This document shows positions 38,896 through 47,737 of a DNA stretch of 64,000 bases, one piece after another. Origin of the DNA: an uncultured Thermoguttaceae bacterium (GTDB lineage: Bacteria > Planctomycetota > Planctomycetia > Pirellulales > Thermoguttaceae); NCBI GenBank assembly GCA_937951625.1, contig CALFBP010000010.1:1-64000 (forward strand), written 5' to 3'. Within the stretch, counting starts at the first letter, position 1. Every line of letters begins with the position of its first letter. Under the pieces are notes generated by a model. That model ran no database searches, had not been told where the DNA came from, and was given only the letters and a program-made list of their open reading frames with translations. The translations under genes and the position numbers were made by a program.

Positions 38896-40950
38896 GTGGC
38901 CGAGGTTGCTTATCTGGTGATGCGCGAGGGCTCCAAATGGACCGATGTGTTTCGACTTGTGCCCGGTCAGTCGGTCATCATTGGCCGGGCGCCGACCTGC
39001 CAGATTGTGCTCAAGGACGACCGATGTAGCCGGCATCACGCCGAGTTATTCTTACTGGGCGACCAGTGGATGGTGCGCGACCTGGAGAGTCGCAATGGCA
39101 CGGTAGTTGGGGACCAATTGGTTAAGGAAGACCGGCCGTTGATGCCGGGCGACGTGATTCGGATCGGACGTTCGCAATTGGTGTTCGTCCACACGCTGAG
39201 CCAGGCGTTTTCCGAATCGACCGCGGTGGTCCGGCGGCCGGAACGCGAAGTGAGCGAAGACACCGTGTTTCCGCCGGCCGAGGACGAGTCGGATGTACTC
39301 TCGGCGCCTGAGTACGACCCGACCACGATCATGCACCGGCGAGGTCAAACACGATTTCTGGAGCCGGGCGCGGCCGGCTCCAGCGGCGTGGCCAAAGCAA
39401 GCGAAGCGGCTACCAAACTATGCCGCTTGGCCTTCGATCTCGCCCGTGCTCCAGACGTCAAGGGAATGGCGGACGTGGCCCTGGCGGGCCTGTTCGAGGC
39501 CACGCACGTGGACGCTGGCGCCGTGCTCCTATTGCCCCGCGACTTCCATGGTACCCCCCAGGGCAGCGACTTGGTCTTGGTCGCCTCGCGCACAAGTTCC
39601 GAGCGGCGCTACCATCGGGTGCCCCATTTCCTGGCCAACACCGTGATGCGCGAGGGCGAAGCGGTCCTGGCCCGAAACGTGGTGGGCGATAGCTCCATCG
39701 GGAGCCGCGATAGTCGCGGGGAAATCGCTGCCACCAGCGTGATTTGTGCTCCGATCCGGCGCGGGCAGGAAGTCCTGGGGATGATTCATTTGTACTCCAC
39801 CAACCCGGACCGCGTGCCCGATCCGGAAGACCTCGAGTTCACCCTCGCCGTGGCCGACACCGTGGCGGTGGCCCTGACCAATCTCAATCGACAACAGGAG
39901 TTGACCGAACATTTGGTTCAGGTTCGCAACGAGAACGTGGAGCTTCGGGAACGGCTGGGCGTGGAGAGCGAGATCATCGGCCGCAGTCCCGTGATCCGCG
40001 CCATCACGGAGGAGATCGCTCGAGCGGCAGCCAGCCGAGCTACGCTTTTGATCCGCGGGGAGAGCGGGGTGGGTAAGGAACTCGTTGCCCGAGCCGTTCA
40101 CTTCTCCAGCCCACGTCGCAAGAACCCCTTCGTCTGTCTGAACTGCGCCGCGCTTTCAGAAGACCTCTTGGCAAGCGAACTGTTTGGCCACGAGCGGGGA
40201 GCGTTCACTGGGGCCACCGAACGCAAGATCGGCAAGTTCGAGGCCGCCGACTCGGGAACTTTGATGCTCGACGAAATCGGCGAGATGAGCCCCGGAATTC
40301 AAGCCAAGTTTCTTCGCGTGCTGGAGGGACATCCGTTCGAACGCGTGGGCGGCACCAAACCGGTCAGCGCGGACGTGCGCGTGATCGCCGCCACGAACCG
40401 CGACTTGGAACGCGAGGTGGCCGAGGGGCGCTTCCGACGCGACCTCTTCTTTCGGCTCCGCGTCCTGGAGATCGTAGTTCCCCCCTTGCGACGCCGGCCC
40501 GAAGACATCGTCCCCCTCGCTACTCATTTTCTGGAACGGTTTCGCGAAGAGACCGGCCGCAAAATTCAAGGCTTTTCGCCTGCTGCCATCAACCGACTCA
40601 TGGCCTATCGCTGGCCGGGCAACGTTCGGGAGTTGAAAAATGTGATCGAACGGGCCGTGGTGCTCTGCCGCGGAGAGTACATCGACCAGGACGACCTCCT
40701 CTTGTCCAAGCTCTCTACCGCAGGCGACACCACCGAGCATCGCCCGACGGATGTGGGTTTCCGCCCCATCCCCTTGGAGGATATGGAGCGACAACATATT
40801 CTCGGTGCGCTGAATTACACGGGCTGGAACAAGAGCCGCACGGCCGTGCTGTTAGGCATTGAGCGCTCCACGTTGGACCGCAAAATTCGTCGTTACGGCC
40901 TCTCGGAAAACAGCGCTGCCATGCCGCCCAAGGGGGAGCGCCGTGGATAG
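38896..40950 (+). CDS. FHA-GAF sigma54-dependent transcriptional activator
   Basis: About 684 residues. Order: FHA domain (about 20-95: SVIIGRAPTCQIVLKDDRCS, RHHAEL, DLESRNGT), a linker, GAF domain (about 165-340), AAA+ sigma54-interaction domain (about 375-610) and a Fis-type helix-turn-helix (NKSRTAVLLGIERSTLDRKI). The AAA+ part has Walker A GESGVGKE, the sigma54 loop GAFTGA, and MLDEIGEMS. So it can open sigma54 promoters; input is probably a phosphothreonine protein bound by FHA plus a ligand at GAF (known for the domains, inferred here). The start is uncertain: GTG at 38896 gives an FHA start like its family; TTG at 38827 is an alternative. Confidence 0.9.
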   Translation: MAEVAYLVMREGSKWTDVFRLVPGQSVIIGRAPTCQIVLKDDRCSRHHAELFLLGDQWMVRDLESRNGTVVGDQLVKEDRPLMPGDVIRIGRSQLVFVHTLSQAFSESTAVVRRPEREVSEDTVFPPAEDESDVLSAPEYDPTTIMHRRGQTRFLEPGAAGSSGVAKASEAATKLCRLAFDLARAPDVKGMADVALAGLFEATHVDAGAVLLLPRDFHGTPQGSDLVLVASRTSSERRYHRVPHFLANTVMREGEAVLARNVVGDSSIGSRDSRGEIAATSVICAPIRRGQEVLGMIHLYSTNPDRVPDPEDLEFTLAVADTVAVALTNLNRQQELTEHLVQVRNENVELRERLGVESEIIGRSPVIRAITEEIARAAASRATLLIRGESGVGKELVARAVHFSSPRRKNPFVCLNCAALSEDLLASELFGHERGAFTGATERKIGKFEAADSGTLMLDEIGEMSPGIQAKFLRVLEGHPFERVGGTKPVSADVRVIAATNRDLEREVAEGRFRRDLFFRLRVLEIVVPPLRRRPEDIVPLATHFLERFREETGRKIQGFSPAAINRLMAYRWPGNVRELKNVIERAVVLCRGEYIDQDDLLLSKLSTAGDTTEHRPTDVGFRPIPLEDMERQHILGALNYTGWNKSRTAVLLGIERSTLDRKIRRYGLSENSAAMPPKGERRG

Positions 40951-41226
40951 AGACGGCTAAAGGCCCGAACCCATCGCTTGAAGCCCCAAGTCGCAGCAAA
41001 TCCAACGTGAGGATTTCGCCTGCCTAAAGACCATGGGGGATTGTGGAACTCTTCTCGTGGATGTTAGATTGAAAGCCAGTGTGTTGGCTAGGCCCGACCC
41101 CTTTCCTCTCAAAGCTGGGCCAGGCTGTTGGGGAACCATGTCCACGCGGTTCTTGCTGTAAAGTGAGTTCATTCAGAACTGTAGGGGGGAGGAAAGGGCT
41201 GCGGATCGGAGGAGCAACAGAGCCTT

Positions 41227-41622
41227 TTGGGCGTGAATTCTGGACCACCAAGCAATGCAAAGCCGAGCGAAGTCGTGAACAGCTCTCATTTGCAAGTGAC
41301 GCCCCACGGCGACGTGTTGGTCGTGCGTTTCCTGGACGCACAGCTCGCCGGCGGCCTGCCTGACGAGGTAGGCGCGGAGTTGTACGCCCTCGCTGCAAAA
41401 GAAGACTGCTCCAAACTCCTGCTGAATTTTTCGGCGGTTGAGTTTTTGGCCAGCGACATGCTTGGCAAGATCGTTGTCTTAAACAAAAAGATGAAACAAA
41501 AAGGAGGCAAGTTGGTGCTTTGCAAGCTTTGCCCCAACTTGCGCCAGATTTTGGCCACGACCAAGCTTGATATGATCTTGACGGTCAAGGACACCGAAGC
41601 TGAGGGGCTGACCGCGTTTTAA
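41227..41622 (+). CDS. STAS-domain anti-sigma factor antagonist-like protein
   Basis: A 131-residue single STAS domain, as in SpoIIAA/RsbV. After an N-terminal extension of about 20 residues it shows LQVTPHGDVLVVRFLDAQLA, then LLLNFSAVEFLASDMLGKIV, where the Ser in ASDML matches the residue phosphorylated in antagonists. The end (KLVLCKLCPNLRQILATTKL) fits the fold. Such proteins release a sigma factor or control another partner by phosphorylation switching. No anti-sigma kinase is adjacent. The start is uncertain: TTG 41227 has GGAGGAG 12 bases upstream; GTG at 41233 or 41275 are alternatives. Confidence 0.85.
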   Translation: MGVNSGPPSNAKPSEVVNSSHLQVTPHGDVLVVRFLDAQLAGGLPDEVGAELYALAAKEDCSKLLLNFSAVEFLASDMLGKIVVLNKKMKQKGGKLVLCKLCPNLRQILATTKLDMILTVKDTEAEGLTAF

Positions 41623-41640
41623 CGCTTTGCGTATCCAAGC

Positions 41641-41814
41641 TTGTTCCCGAAACTTCGAGCTGGCCGCCCCGCAAACCGGACAGGCCTTAGGCCCCTCACC
41701 CACCGTGGTGTGCCCACATACCTCGCACACAGAGATGACCACTTCCTCGAGGTCCTGGCCGTTTTTGATGGCCTCCAGGACCTCGCAGTAAAGGCCTTAA
41801 CGCGTTTTTTCCAC
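41641..41814 (-). pseudogene. Remnant of rubrerythrin (C-terminal rubredoxin-like part)
   Basis: Read leftwards, this stretch encodes CEVCGHTTVGEGPKACPVCG followed by AASSKFRE, the Cys4 iron site that ends rubrerythrins. Preceding it is VEKTR-stop-GLYCEVLEAIKNGQ, matching the end of the ferritin-like helix with the usual THAGLY mutated to an in-frame stop (41797-41799). No four-helix di-iron domain lies upstream, and the frame runs past the expected end into the opposite strand of the STAS gene. It is therefore a truncated, decayed gene. A short expressed rubredoxin-like peptide from an internal GTG (41742) cannot be wholly excluded. Confidence 0.6.
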
Positions 41815-42014
41815 CGGCAGGGAGTTACCGAACCTGCTTAGTGCGGTCATGGATGGACTTCCGAGGCTTCACTCTAGCCCAAGCCCACCGGTACCGAAAT
41901 TTGGGGGGAATGCTCAGTGGGCCTGGAGAAACCATCCTGAAGCCCGGAGGCTGAGACCTAGCGAAAACCGTTTCCAAAAGGCAATGTCGGCCTCAGCCCC
42001 GAATACCCTGCGGA

Positions 42015-42830
42015 TCACCGGGGCTTCACCGTCTCCTTAGCTCGCAGCTCGCGGCAAATCTCTTGCACCAAGTGGTGCGGGTCGATCGGCTTCTCGAACC
42101 AGCGGTCCACCCCTTGCGGACCAATGGGAATGTCCCAGGCGGTTGGTGAACATCCGCTGACAGCGAAGACCTTCACTTGGTCCAAGGATCGTTGGGCGCG
42201 AACCTTACGGAGGAACGTGGGACCATCGCAGACAGGCATGGACATATCCAAGAGCACGAGGTCTGGGCACTCGCCTGTTTGGAGGCAATCCAACGCAGCT
42301 TGCCCATCGCCAGCAGTTTCAACCTGGAATCCGGAGGTCCGCAGGTACCCGGCGAGCAGGTGGCGTTCATTGGCATTGTCTTCGACCAACAACGCACGTC
42401 GGGGCACCCCGTCGCCGCAGGGCGATCCTGCCTCACAATCGAAAGCGGGCAGATTGCAACATTCCGATGTTCGCGCGTTGTCTTGTTCAATCGAATGGAA
42501 TTCTTCCAGAACTGCTTGGATCAAATCGGCGGCTTCGTCGAGCCGATTGGCCTCTAAGTACCGTCGAATCAACTGCATCCGCAGCCCCGCCGAATGGAGC
42601 CAATTGCGAACACGGTGCATCAGTTTGCCCGAGGGATCCTCCAGCCGACCATCGATGATTGCGGCTAGCTTCTCGCGCGACCGCGCCAGTTCGCCGCGGA
42701 GCACTTTGATTTTGCTGGGGGCTTGGATGCCGATACGGGCAGCACTGCCCTTGATAGCCAAGACTTCCAAAACGACATCAAGTTCGGGAAATACGAGGGT
42801 CTCGCCCTCGCGGCGCGAGAGAACGAGCAT
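42015..42830 (-). CDS. CsrA domain fused to response-regulator receiver domain
   Basis: A 271-residue fusion. Residues 1-60 are a CsrA RNA-binding domain (MLVLSRREGETLVF, LEVLAIKGSAARIGIQAP, KIKVLRGELA) with Arg45 at the place of the RNA-contact Arg44 of Escherichia coli CsrA. A helical linker (about 65-120) contains MHRVRNWLHSAGLRMQLIRR. Residues about 145-262 are a receiver domain with acidic pair Glu150-Asp151, phospho-acceptor Asp195 (LVLLDMSMP), Ser225 and Lys247, so it looks active. The arrangement suggests phosphorylation-controlled post-transcriptional regulation (inference). The start at 42830 has AAAGGAGCC upstream; the longer frame to 42956 would precede the CsrA Met without family support. 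Confidence 0.88.
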   Translation of the reverse strand: MLVLSRREGETLVFPELDVVLEVLAIKGSAARIGIQAPSKIKVLRGELARSREKLAAIIDGRLEDPSGKLMHRVRNWLHSAGLRMQLIRRYLEANRLDEAADLIQAVLEEFHSIEQDNARTSECCNLPAFDCEAGSPCGDGVPRRALLVEDNANERHLLAGYLRTSGFQVETAGDGQAALDCLQTGECPDLVLLDMSMPVCDGPTFLRKVRAQRSLDQVKVFAVSGCSPTAWDIPIGPQGVDRWFEKPIDPHHLVQEICRELRAKETVKPR

Positions 42831-43041
42831 GGCAGGGGCTCCTTTCCAGCCGTCGGTCGGGCACCCTGGCGAAATTCTCGCCAAGTCTCCTGTCCCCGCC
42901 CGGCCTAAAACTTTGACGTCGGGTAACGCGAAGAAAAGCCCGATCGCCACTAACACCCCGATCGCACCGCTTCCCTGCCGACAAACCCCGCTAATAGGCG
43001 GGTAGGCCCTCCTTGCCTAGACTATGCGACACGGTAGCATA

Positions 43042-43070
43042 TTTGTACCTCAGCCTCCCTTGCTTCACAA
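43042..43070 (-). promoter_or_regulatory. Sigma70-like promoter for the CsrA-receiver gene
   Basis: TTGTGA (43070-43065) and TACAAA (43047-43042) on the minus strand with a 17-base spacer, predicting a leader of about 205 nt. The leader contains several GGA triplets (AAGGAGG, CAGGAGA and the AAAGGAG at the ribosome-binding site), the core CsrA-binding motif, so autoregulation is possible (inference). Confidence 0.4.
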
Positions 43071-43471
43071 GATCAGTTTTTCGATTTTCTGCCAATTTTT
43101 TCCCCGGATTTCCCCCAAACCTCGGACCGGCGATAAACTGGATTGTTGTTCCCATCACGGCCTTAGAAAAGGTTACCAAAAACCGTTTTGGATAGGCACG
43201 CCGTGTGGACGTGGATTGTTATCCGCGTTTGGAAAACAGGCAACAGTCTGATCTCATTTCAACCGCTCGTTAAACGAGTCGACACCAAGGAACTACTTTG
43301 CTCCAAACCTCGCGGTTATACCATGTCTTCCCCACAGCCCCTTTACCGCAGCGTCAACAACTTGCCGCAATAGCTTGTGAAGTCAAGTCGCGTTTTGTGA
43401 TCGGTTTCCATTGGCGTTCGGGACTCTTTTTTTCCCACGCGGCCGTTCGTGCTACAAGCTTCGGGCGTGCA

Positions 43472-43500
43472 TTGGGTAGCCACGACACGGATGGTACAAT
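43472..43500 (+). promoter_or_regulatory. Possible sigma70-like promoter
   Basis: TTGGGT and TACAAT separated by 17 bases on the plus strand, 480 bases upstream of the NtrC-type start. The -10 is good; the -35 matches only in part. It would make a long leader or an untranslated RNA. Confidence 0.3.
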
Positions 43501-43695
43501 CGGCCGCAGTCGCTATCGCAGGAAACCTTTGTGCGCGGGACGGCAAAACATTGCGTCCTAAGGACATAGACAAATTGAAAGCCTACCTTAGGACCGGGCC
43601 GATCGTTGCCCAGATGTGGGAGTGATGCCAGGCGATGCGGCGAGAATTGCGAAGAAATCCCGGGGTGATGCACATTCCCGGTTGCCGGCCTGCCC

Positions 43696-43712
43696 TGCCC
43701 GTTCAGCGGGCA
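43696..43712. repeat. Inverted repeat (6-bp stem, 5-base loop)
   Basis: TGCCCG-TTCAG-CGGGCA, a perfect hairpin in the gap before the NtrC-type gene. It has no T-run, so it is not a typical intrinsic terminator. Confidence 0.5.
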
Positions 43713-43982
43713 AGCGAAGCTTACAAGGTAAGCCCCACGGAAATTCTTGTTCCCACTAAAAGGGGGAAAGTAAAAAGTTCACAAACGGGAGTCCTGTTTT
43801 TCAGTTTCTTTCAGCGACCCGGCTGACGGGCTGACGGTCCCGTGAATGCGTTGGGGGTAATTCAGTGTGGCGGCGAATCGCAGGCAAGGGGATCGCGATG
43901 ACCCAGCAATGGGCCTCGCATTGGATGGTCCCCACGGGCGGTGGATGCGTTTCAGCGGATCCGTGAATGGTGGAGACGCACG

Positions 43983-45446
43983 ATGTCGAGACTTCTGGTG
44001 ATCGACGACGAACCTGGCATCCAGTTCAGTATCGAACAGGTGCTCGCCGAGGAAGACTTCGAGTTGCTCCATGCAGAGACGGCCGAACAGGGCCTCCGGC
44101 TAGCCTCGGAATATAAACCGGACGTGATCCTTTTGGATATCCGACTGGGCGACCGTTCCGGACTCGAACTGTTTCACGACCTCCGCCGCTTGGATCCCAA
44201 GACCCTGATCATCTTCATTACCGGACACGGCAGCGCCGACACGGCGATCGAGGCCATGAAGCTGGGGGCCTACGACTACCTGGTGAAGCCCCTGGACGCG
44301 GATCAGCTTCAGCAAGTGGTCAGCCAGGCCATGGCGATCAGCCGCATGATGCACGTTCCCACGATCGTCGAGGAAGCGGACCGGCCTGAGGATCGTCCTG
44401 ACCGATTGATCGGCAGCGGTGCGGCCATGCAGGCGGTGTGCAAGCAGATTGGTCGGGTGGCCCCTCAGGATGTGAACGTGCTCATTCTTGGCGAGAGCGG
44501 CACAGGCAAGGAACTCGTCGCGCGGGCCATCTACCATCACAGCCGCCGCAGCCAGGCCCCGTTCCTGGCGATCAATTGCGCCGCGATCCCCGAATCGCTG
44601 CTGGAGAGCGAGTTGTTCGGGCACGAGCGCGGGGCGTTCACCGGGGCGGACCGGCGCCGGATCGGCAAGTTCGAGCAATCGCACGGCGGCACGCTGTTGC
44701 TCGACGAAATCGGCGACATGGCGCCTGGCACCCAGGCCAAGATCCTCCGGCTGCTCCAGGAGGGGAGTTTCGAGCGGCTCGGCGGCAGCGAACCGATCAC
44801 GGCCAACGTGCGGGTGATTGCCGCCACAAACCAGAATCTCGACGCCTTGATCGAGCAGGGACGGTTTCGCAAGGACCTTTACTATCGGCTTCGCGGAGTG
44901 ACGATCATCCTCCCGCCGCTCCGCGAGCGGACCGAAGACATCGCCGAATTGGCCCACTATTTCCTCTTCCGTTACAACCGGCAATTGGGGACGTCGGTGC
45001 AATCCATCGCCCCCGAGGCGCTGGAACTCTTGGAGCGTTACTCCTGGCCCGGCAATGTCCGCGAGTTGCAAAGCGTGATCCGCGAAGCGCTTTTGGCATC
45101 GGCGGGGCCCACCCTGCTGCCTGAGTTTCTCCCGCCGGAATTGCGGCGCGAGAGCCCTATGGAGCGCGAGCCCGAAGCCAAGCTTGCCCCGATGGGGGAG
45201 GAGGATTGGCAATCGCTTTCCTTCTTCGTCGACAACGCCGCGGCCTGTGGTGAAACCGACGTTTACCGCCGGGCGCTCCAACGCTTCGACCGGCTAGTGA
45301 TTGCGGCGGTGATGCGTCGGACGGGGGGGCAACAGAACAAAGCCGCGGAGATCCTGGGACTGAGCCGGGCCACGCTCCGTGCCAAGCTCCGGCAGATGCA
45401 AATGGCGGTGGAGAAAATCCTGGCCCCCCAAGACCCCAAGAATTGA
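43983..45446 (+). CDS. NtrC-family sigma54 response regulator
   Basis: A 487-residue regulator: receiver domain (1-120; DD pair at 8-9 in VIDDEPG, phospho-acceptor Asp52 in ILLDIRL, Thr in FITGHG, Lys in LVKPLD), AAA+ domain (about 140-375) with Walker A GESGTGKE, GAFTGA and LLDEIGDMA, and a C-terminal Fis-type helix-turn-helix (NKAAEILGLSRATLRAKLRQ). It activates sigma54 promoters when phosphorylated. The kinase at 36412 is a candidate partner. The frame is open from 43941, but ATG 43983 starts directly at the receiver strand and has GGAG seven bases upstream. It ends 12 bases from the convergent phoU-like gene. Confidence 0.93.
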   Translation: MSRLLVIDDEPGIQFSIEQVLAEEDFELLHAETAEQGLRLASEYKPDVILLDIRLGDRSGLELFHDLRRLDPKTLIIFITGHGSADTAIEAMKLGAYDYLVKPLDADQLQQVVSQAMAISRMMHVPTIVEEADRPEDRPDRLIGSGAAMQAVCKQIGRVAPQDVNVLILGESGTGKELVARAIYHHSRRSQAPFLAINCAAIPESLLESELFGHERGAFTGADRRRIGKFEQSHGGTLLLDEIGDMAPGTQAKILRLLQEGSFERLGGSEPITANVRVIAATNQNLDALIEQGRFRKDLYYRLRGVTIILPPLRERTEDIAELAHYFLFRYNRQLGTSVQSIAPEALELLERYSWPGNVRELQSVIREALLASAGPTLLPEFLPPELRRESPMEREPEAKLAPMGEEDWQSLSFFVDNAAACGETDVYRRALQRFDRLVIAAVMRRTGGQQNKAAEILGLSRATLRAKLRQMQMAVEKILAPQDPKN

Positions 45447-45458
45447 TGCCCGCTCGAT

Positions 45459-46124
45459 CTACTGCGGATCCCCAGTCCCGTGCCGGATGATGCGACCCTC
45501 GGCCATGTAGATCACGTCCTCAGCGATGTTCGTCGCATGATCCGCCACGCGCTCCAGGTTGCGCGAGACGGCCAAGAGAGACAGGAGGATAGGGATTTGG
45601 GCTGGGTTGCGCTGCATCAGGGATTCCGCCTTCTTACGGATTTCATGTTTCATCCGATCGACCTCGTGGTCGCGGCCGCAGACCTTGGACGCCAGCGCCG
45701 GATCGAGGTTAACCAGGGCCTCGACGCTGTCGTGGAGCATCGCCTGAGTCTTTTCCCCCATTCCGGCCAGGTCGAAGGGGATTTCCATGGGCGCCAAGTT
45801 CGCGAAGGCGATTGCCTTGCGGGCGATGTTGACCGCCAGATCGCCAATCCGCTCCAAATCATTGTTGATTTTCAAGGCCGCCACCAGAAGCCGCAGATCC
45901 GAGGCAACCGGCTGATACAAGGCCAAAATCTTGAGGCATTCCTCCTCGACCTCGACCTCGCGTTGGTCGATTTCCACGTCCCGCTTCTCAACGCGCTCGG
46001 CCAACTCGGCGTCGCGATCCAGCAACGCGCGAACGGCCGAGTGCACCTGCTCCTCCGCCAGTGCGCAAACCGACAGCAACTGCCGTTTCAGACGGTCGAT
46101 TTCCCGCTGCAAATGGACTGACAT
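45459..46124 (-). CDS. phoU: PhoU-like phosphate signalling protein
   Basis: A 221-residue all-helical protein with two PhoU repeats. The metal-binding style motifs appear as LKINNDLERIGDLAVNIA in the first half and LLAVSRNLERVADHATNIAE in the second. PhoU restrains the PhoR kinase and the Pst phosphate transporter; no pst or phoBR gene is in the window, so its partner is elsewhere. The start ATG 46124 (MSVHLQREIDRLKRQLL) fits the family, with GGGGGAG upstream. The longer frame to 46190 adds residues without support. Confidence 0.9.
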   Translation of the reverse strand: MSVHLQREIDRLKRQLLSVCALAEEQVHSAVRALLDRDAELAERVEKRDVEIDQREVEVEEECLKILALYQPVASDLRLLVAALKINNDLERIGDLAVNIARKAIAFANLAPMEIPFDLAGMGEKTQAMLHDSVEALVNLDPALASKVCGRDHEVDRMKHEIRKKAESLMQRNPAQIPILLSLLAVSRNLERVADHATNIAEDVIYMAEGRIIRHGTGDPQ

Positions 46125-46340
46125 GATCGCGCTCCCCCCCGAATCCGAATCAAAGCTAGCCCCCTGTGTGATTCTATTTCCTATTCGCAAGTTGGCCAGT
46201 GTACTTCGCCGCGCGGGAATCCATCAATAGCAAGCGCCTCCACAAGACGACCGGACGACCGGGGATGACCGTCGCTACGACGCCACCGGCGACACGATCC
46301 CTATGTCAGTCCTAATGCAAGCCCCGAGAGGCGAAACTGG

Positions 46341-47315
46341 TCAGAGCTGGCGGCTCAGCGCTGCATAGCGACGCACGAAGGCAGCATCTTCGGCAGCCTG
46401 ATCGCTGTAGCGGTCGTAGATGCCGATGATGATCCCGTCGATGGACTTCGTGGATTCCAAGGTCTGACGAAAGGCCTGCTCCACCCAGCCCGCACGCTCG
46501 GAAAGCCGTCCCGCCGCCAAAATCTTGAAAGCCAGGCAAGGTCGCCGGGTATTGCGCATGGCCTGATACATGCGAGGCGGGTCGCTTTCCAAATAAACTT
46601 CGCCCACGGGAATGGGCACATGGCCCAAGAGCTTCTGCAACTCTTCCCGGCTCCGGTGCCGCTCATAGACACAAGTCATGTAATACTCGAGCTGCCAGCC
46701 TTTGGATTCCACGGCATCGACCACGGCGGGCATGTGCGTCGAGATGCCCGCCGGTAGGCCAGCGTCATGCACCCGTTTCAAGAAGTCGGCCACTTCGTCG
46801 AGCTTGCCTTGCTTGAAAAGTTGATCGGTCACCTCGCCATGATGGGCCACGCCCACACACCCGCCCTTGGCAAGTTCCGGTAAGAGGGCGGCGGTCTTCG
46901 CCGACTCGATGGACAGGAAATGCATGGTCCCGCCTGAGTCCACAAACTGCCGATAAAGCTCGAAGTTCCGGCTGCTGGATTGCCAAGTGTTGATCCCCAC
47001 TTCTTGGCACCGCCGCAGCGTCTTGAAGATTTGCTCGGGCGTGTAATACTCGCGCATCTGCCGGTTGACGAAAACCGACAAGTGCGAGCCGGCGTTGAAG
47101 GGATTGGCGCCGCAAATTAAGCGGGAGATGGAGTGCGGTCCGATGCGGGTCTGCGGCAGGGCCGCTTGCTCGGGGGACGATGCCGCCTCCAGCGTGGTCG
47201 TCGCCGTCCAAGCGGCGGAAATCGCCGCGGTTGCCTTCAGAAAGTCGCGACGAGGACTCCTCGCGCAAAACCTCCCATCTCTTTCCCAACCGAATTGCGA
47301 CTCGCTCGGCAACAT
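46341..47315 (-). CDS. Tat-exported aldo/keto reductase-like protein
   Basis: A 324-residue protein with a twin-arginine signal (SPRRDFLKATAAISAAW) and then a TIM-barrel related to aldo/keto reductases: ISRLICGANPFNAGS, a helical series, and LAFKILAAGRLSERAG near the C-terminus. The classic catalytic Asp-Tyr-Lys-His set is not clear, so it may not act as a reductase. Planctomycetota carry many such exported relatives of unknown function. The ATG at 47315 has AGGA eight bases upstream; a start at 47339 is possible. Confidence 0.75.
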   Translation of the reverse strand: MLPSESQFGWERDGRFCARSPRRDFLKATAAISAAWTATTTLEAASSPEQAALPQTRIGPHSISRLICGANPFNAGSHLSVFVNRQMREYYTPEQIFKTLRRCQEVGINTWQSSSRNFELYRQFVDSGGTMHFLSIESAKTAALLPELAKGGCVGVAHHGEVTDQLFKQGKLDEVADFLKRVHDAGLPAGISTHMPAVVDAVESKGWQLEYYMTCVYERHRSREELQKLLGHVPIPVGEVYLESDPPRMYQAMRNTRRPCLAFKILAAGRLSERAGWVEQAFRQTLESTKSIDGIIIGIYDRYSDQAAEDAAFVRRYAALSRQL

Positions 47316-47737
47316 GACAACATCCTCTCCCGCTCCCAACCTCGATGGAAAATCGCCACGCGAGTCACGATACCCCAGACCGCCGTAGGAAACAACAGAT
47401 TTATGCGATGGATTTATCTCAGCGCGGGCGGCATTGTCGGATTGTCCAGCGGTGCCAATGCGTGGTCATCCCGCTAGCCCTAGATATTGCGCGGCTGGAT
47501 CTGCCCAAGATTGGTTGGATTTCATCGCCACTACGGGCCCGAAGCAACAGAGGCGAGATTCGCCGGGAACACCACGGCTGGATAAGTCAGCCGTGGTGCC
47601 CAAGCGAAAACATCGTGCTCAACAGAATTTCCCTGCGCCCCCATCTGCCCAGACACAGGGGAGGGGCGGCGAGAGGACAAGTTTTCTTAATCTCGCGTGC
47701 GGAAATTAATGAGTTGGATCGCGGCGTCCGTCGCGAT
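47316..47737. other. Intergenic region upstream of the aldo/keto reductase-like gene
   Basis: About 420 bases between two leftward genes (SOD upstream). No promoter pair, gene or RNA stands out. Confidence 0.4.

Larger units (their letters stand above)
43071..43982. other. Long non-coding region upstream of the NtrC-type gene
   Basis: The whole gap from 42831 to 43982 is about 1150 bases, the longest in the window, and less GC-rich than the genes. No frame has a convincing start, motif or homology. It holds inverted repeats at 43176-43191 (CCAAAA/TTTTGG) and 43696-43712 (TGCCCG/CGGGCA) and a promoter-like element at 43472-43500. It could contain an unrecognised RNA or decayed genes. Confidence 0.4.

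Noticed and set aside
43176-43191. CCAAAA/TTTTGG inverted repeat as a terminator
   Set aside because: The stem is only six A/T-rich pairs and no T-run follows in either direction.
43629-43760. 44-codon plus-strand frame beginning at the ATG after GGGAGTG
   Set aside because: The ribosome-binding site is too close to the start and the Arg/Ser/Cys-rich translation resembles no protein.
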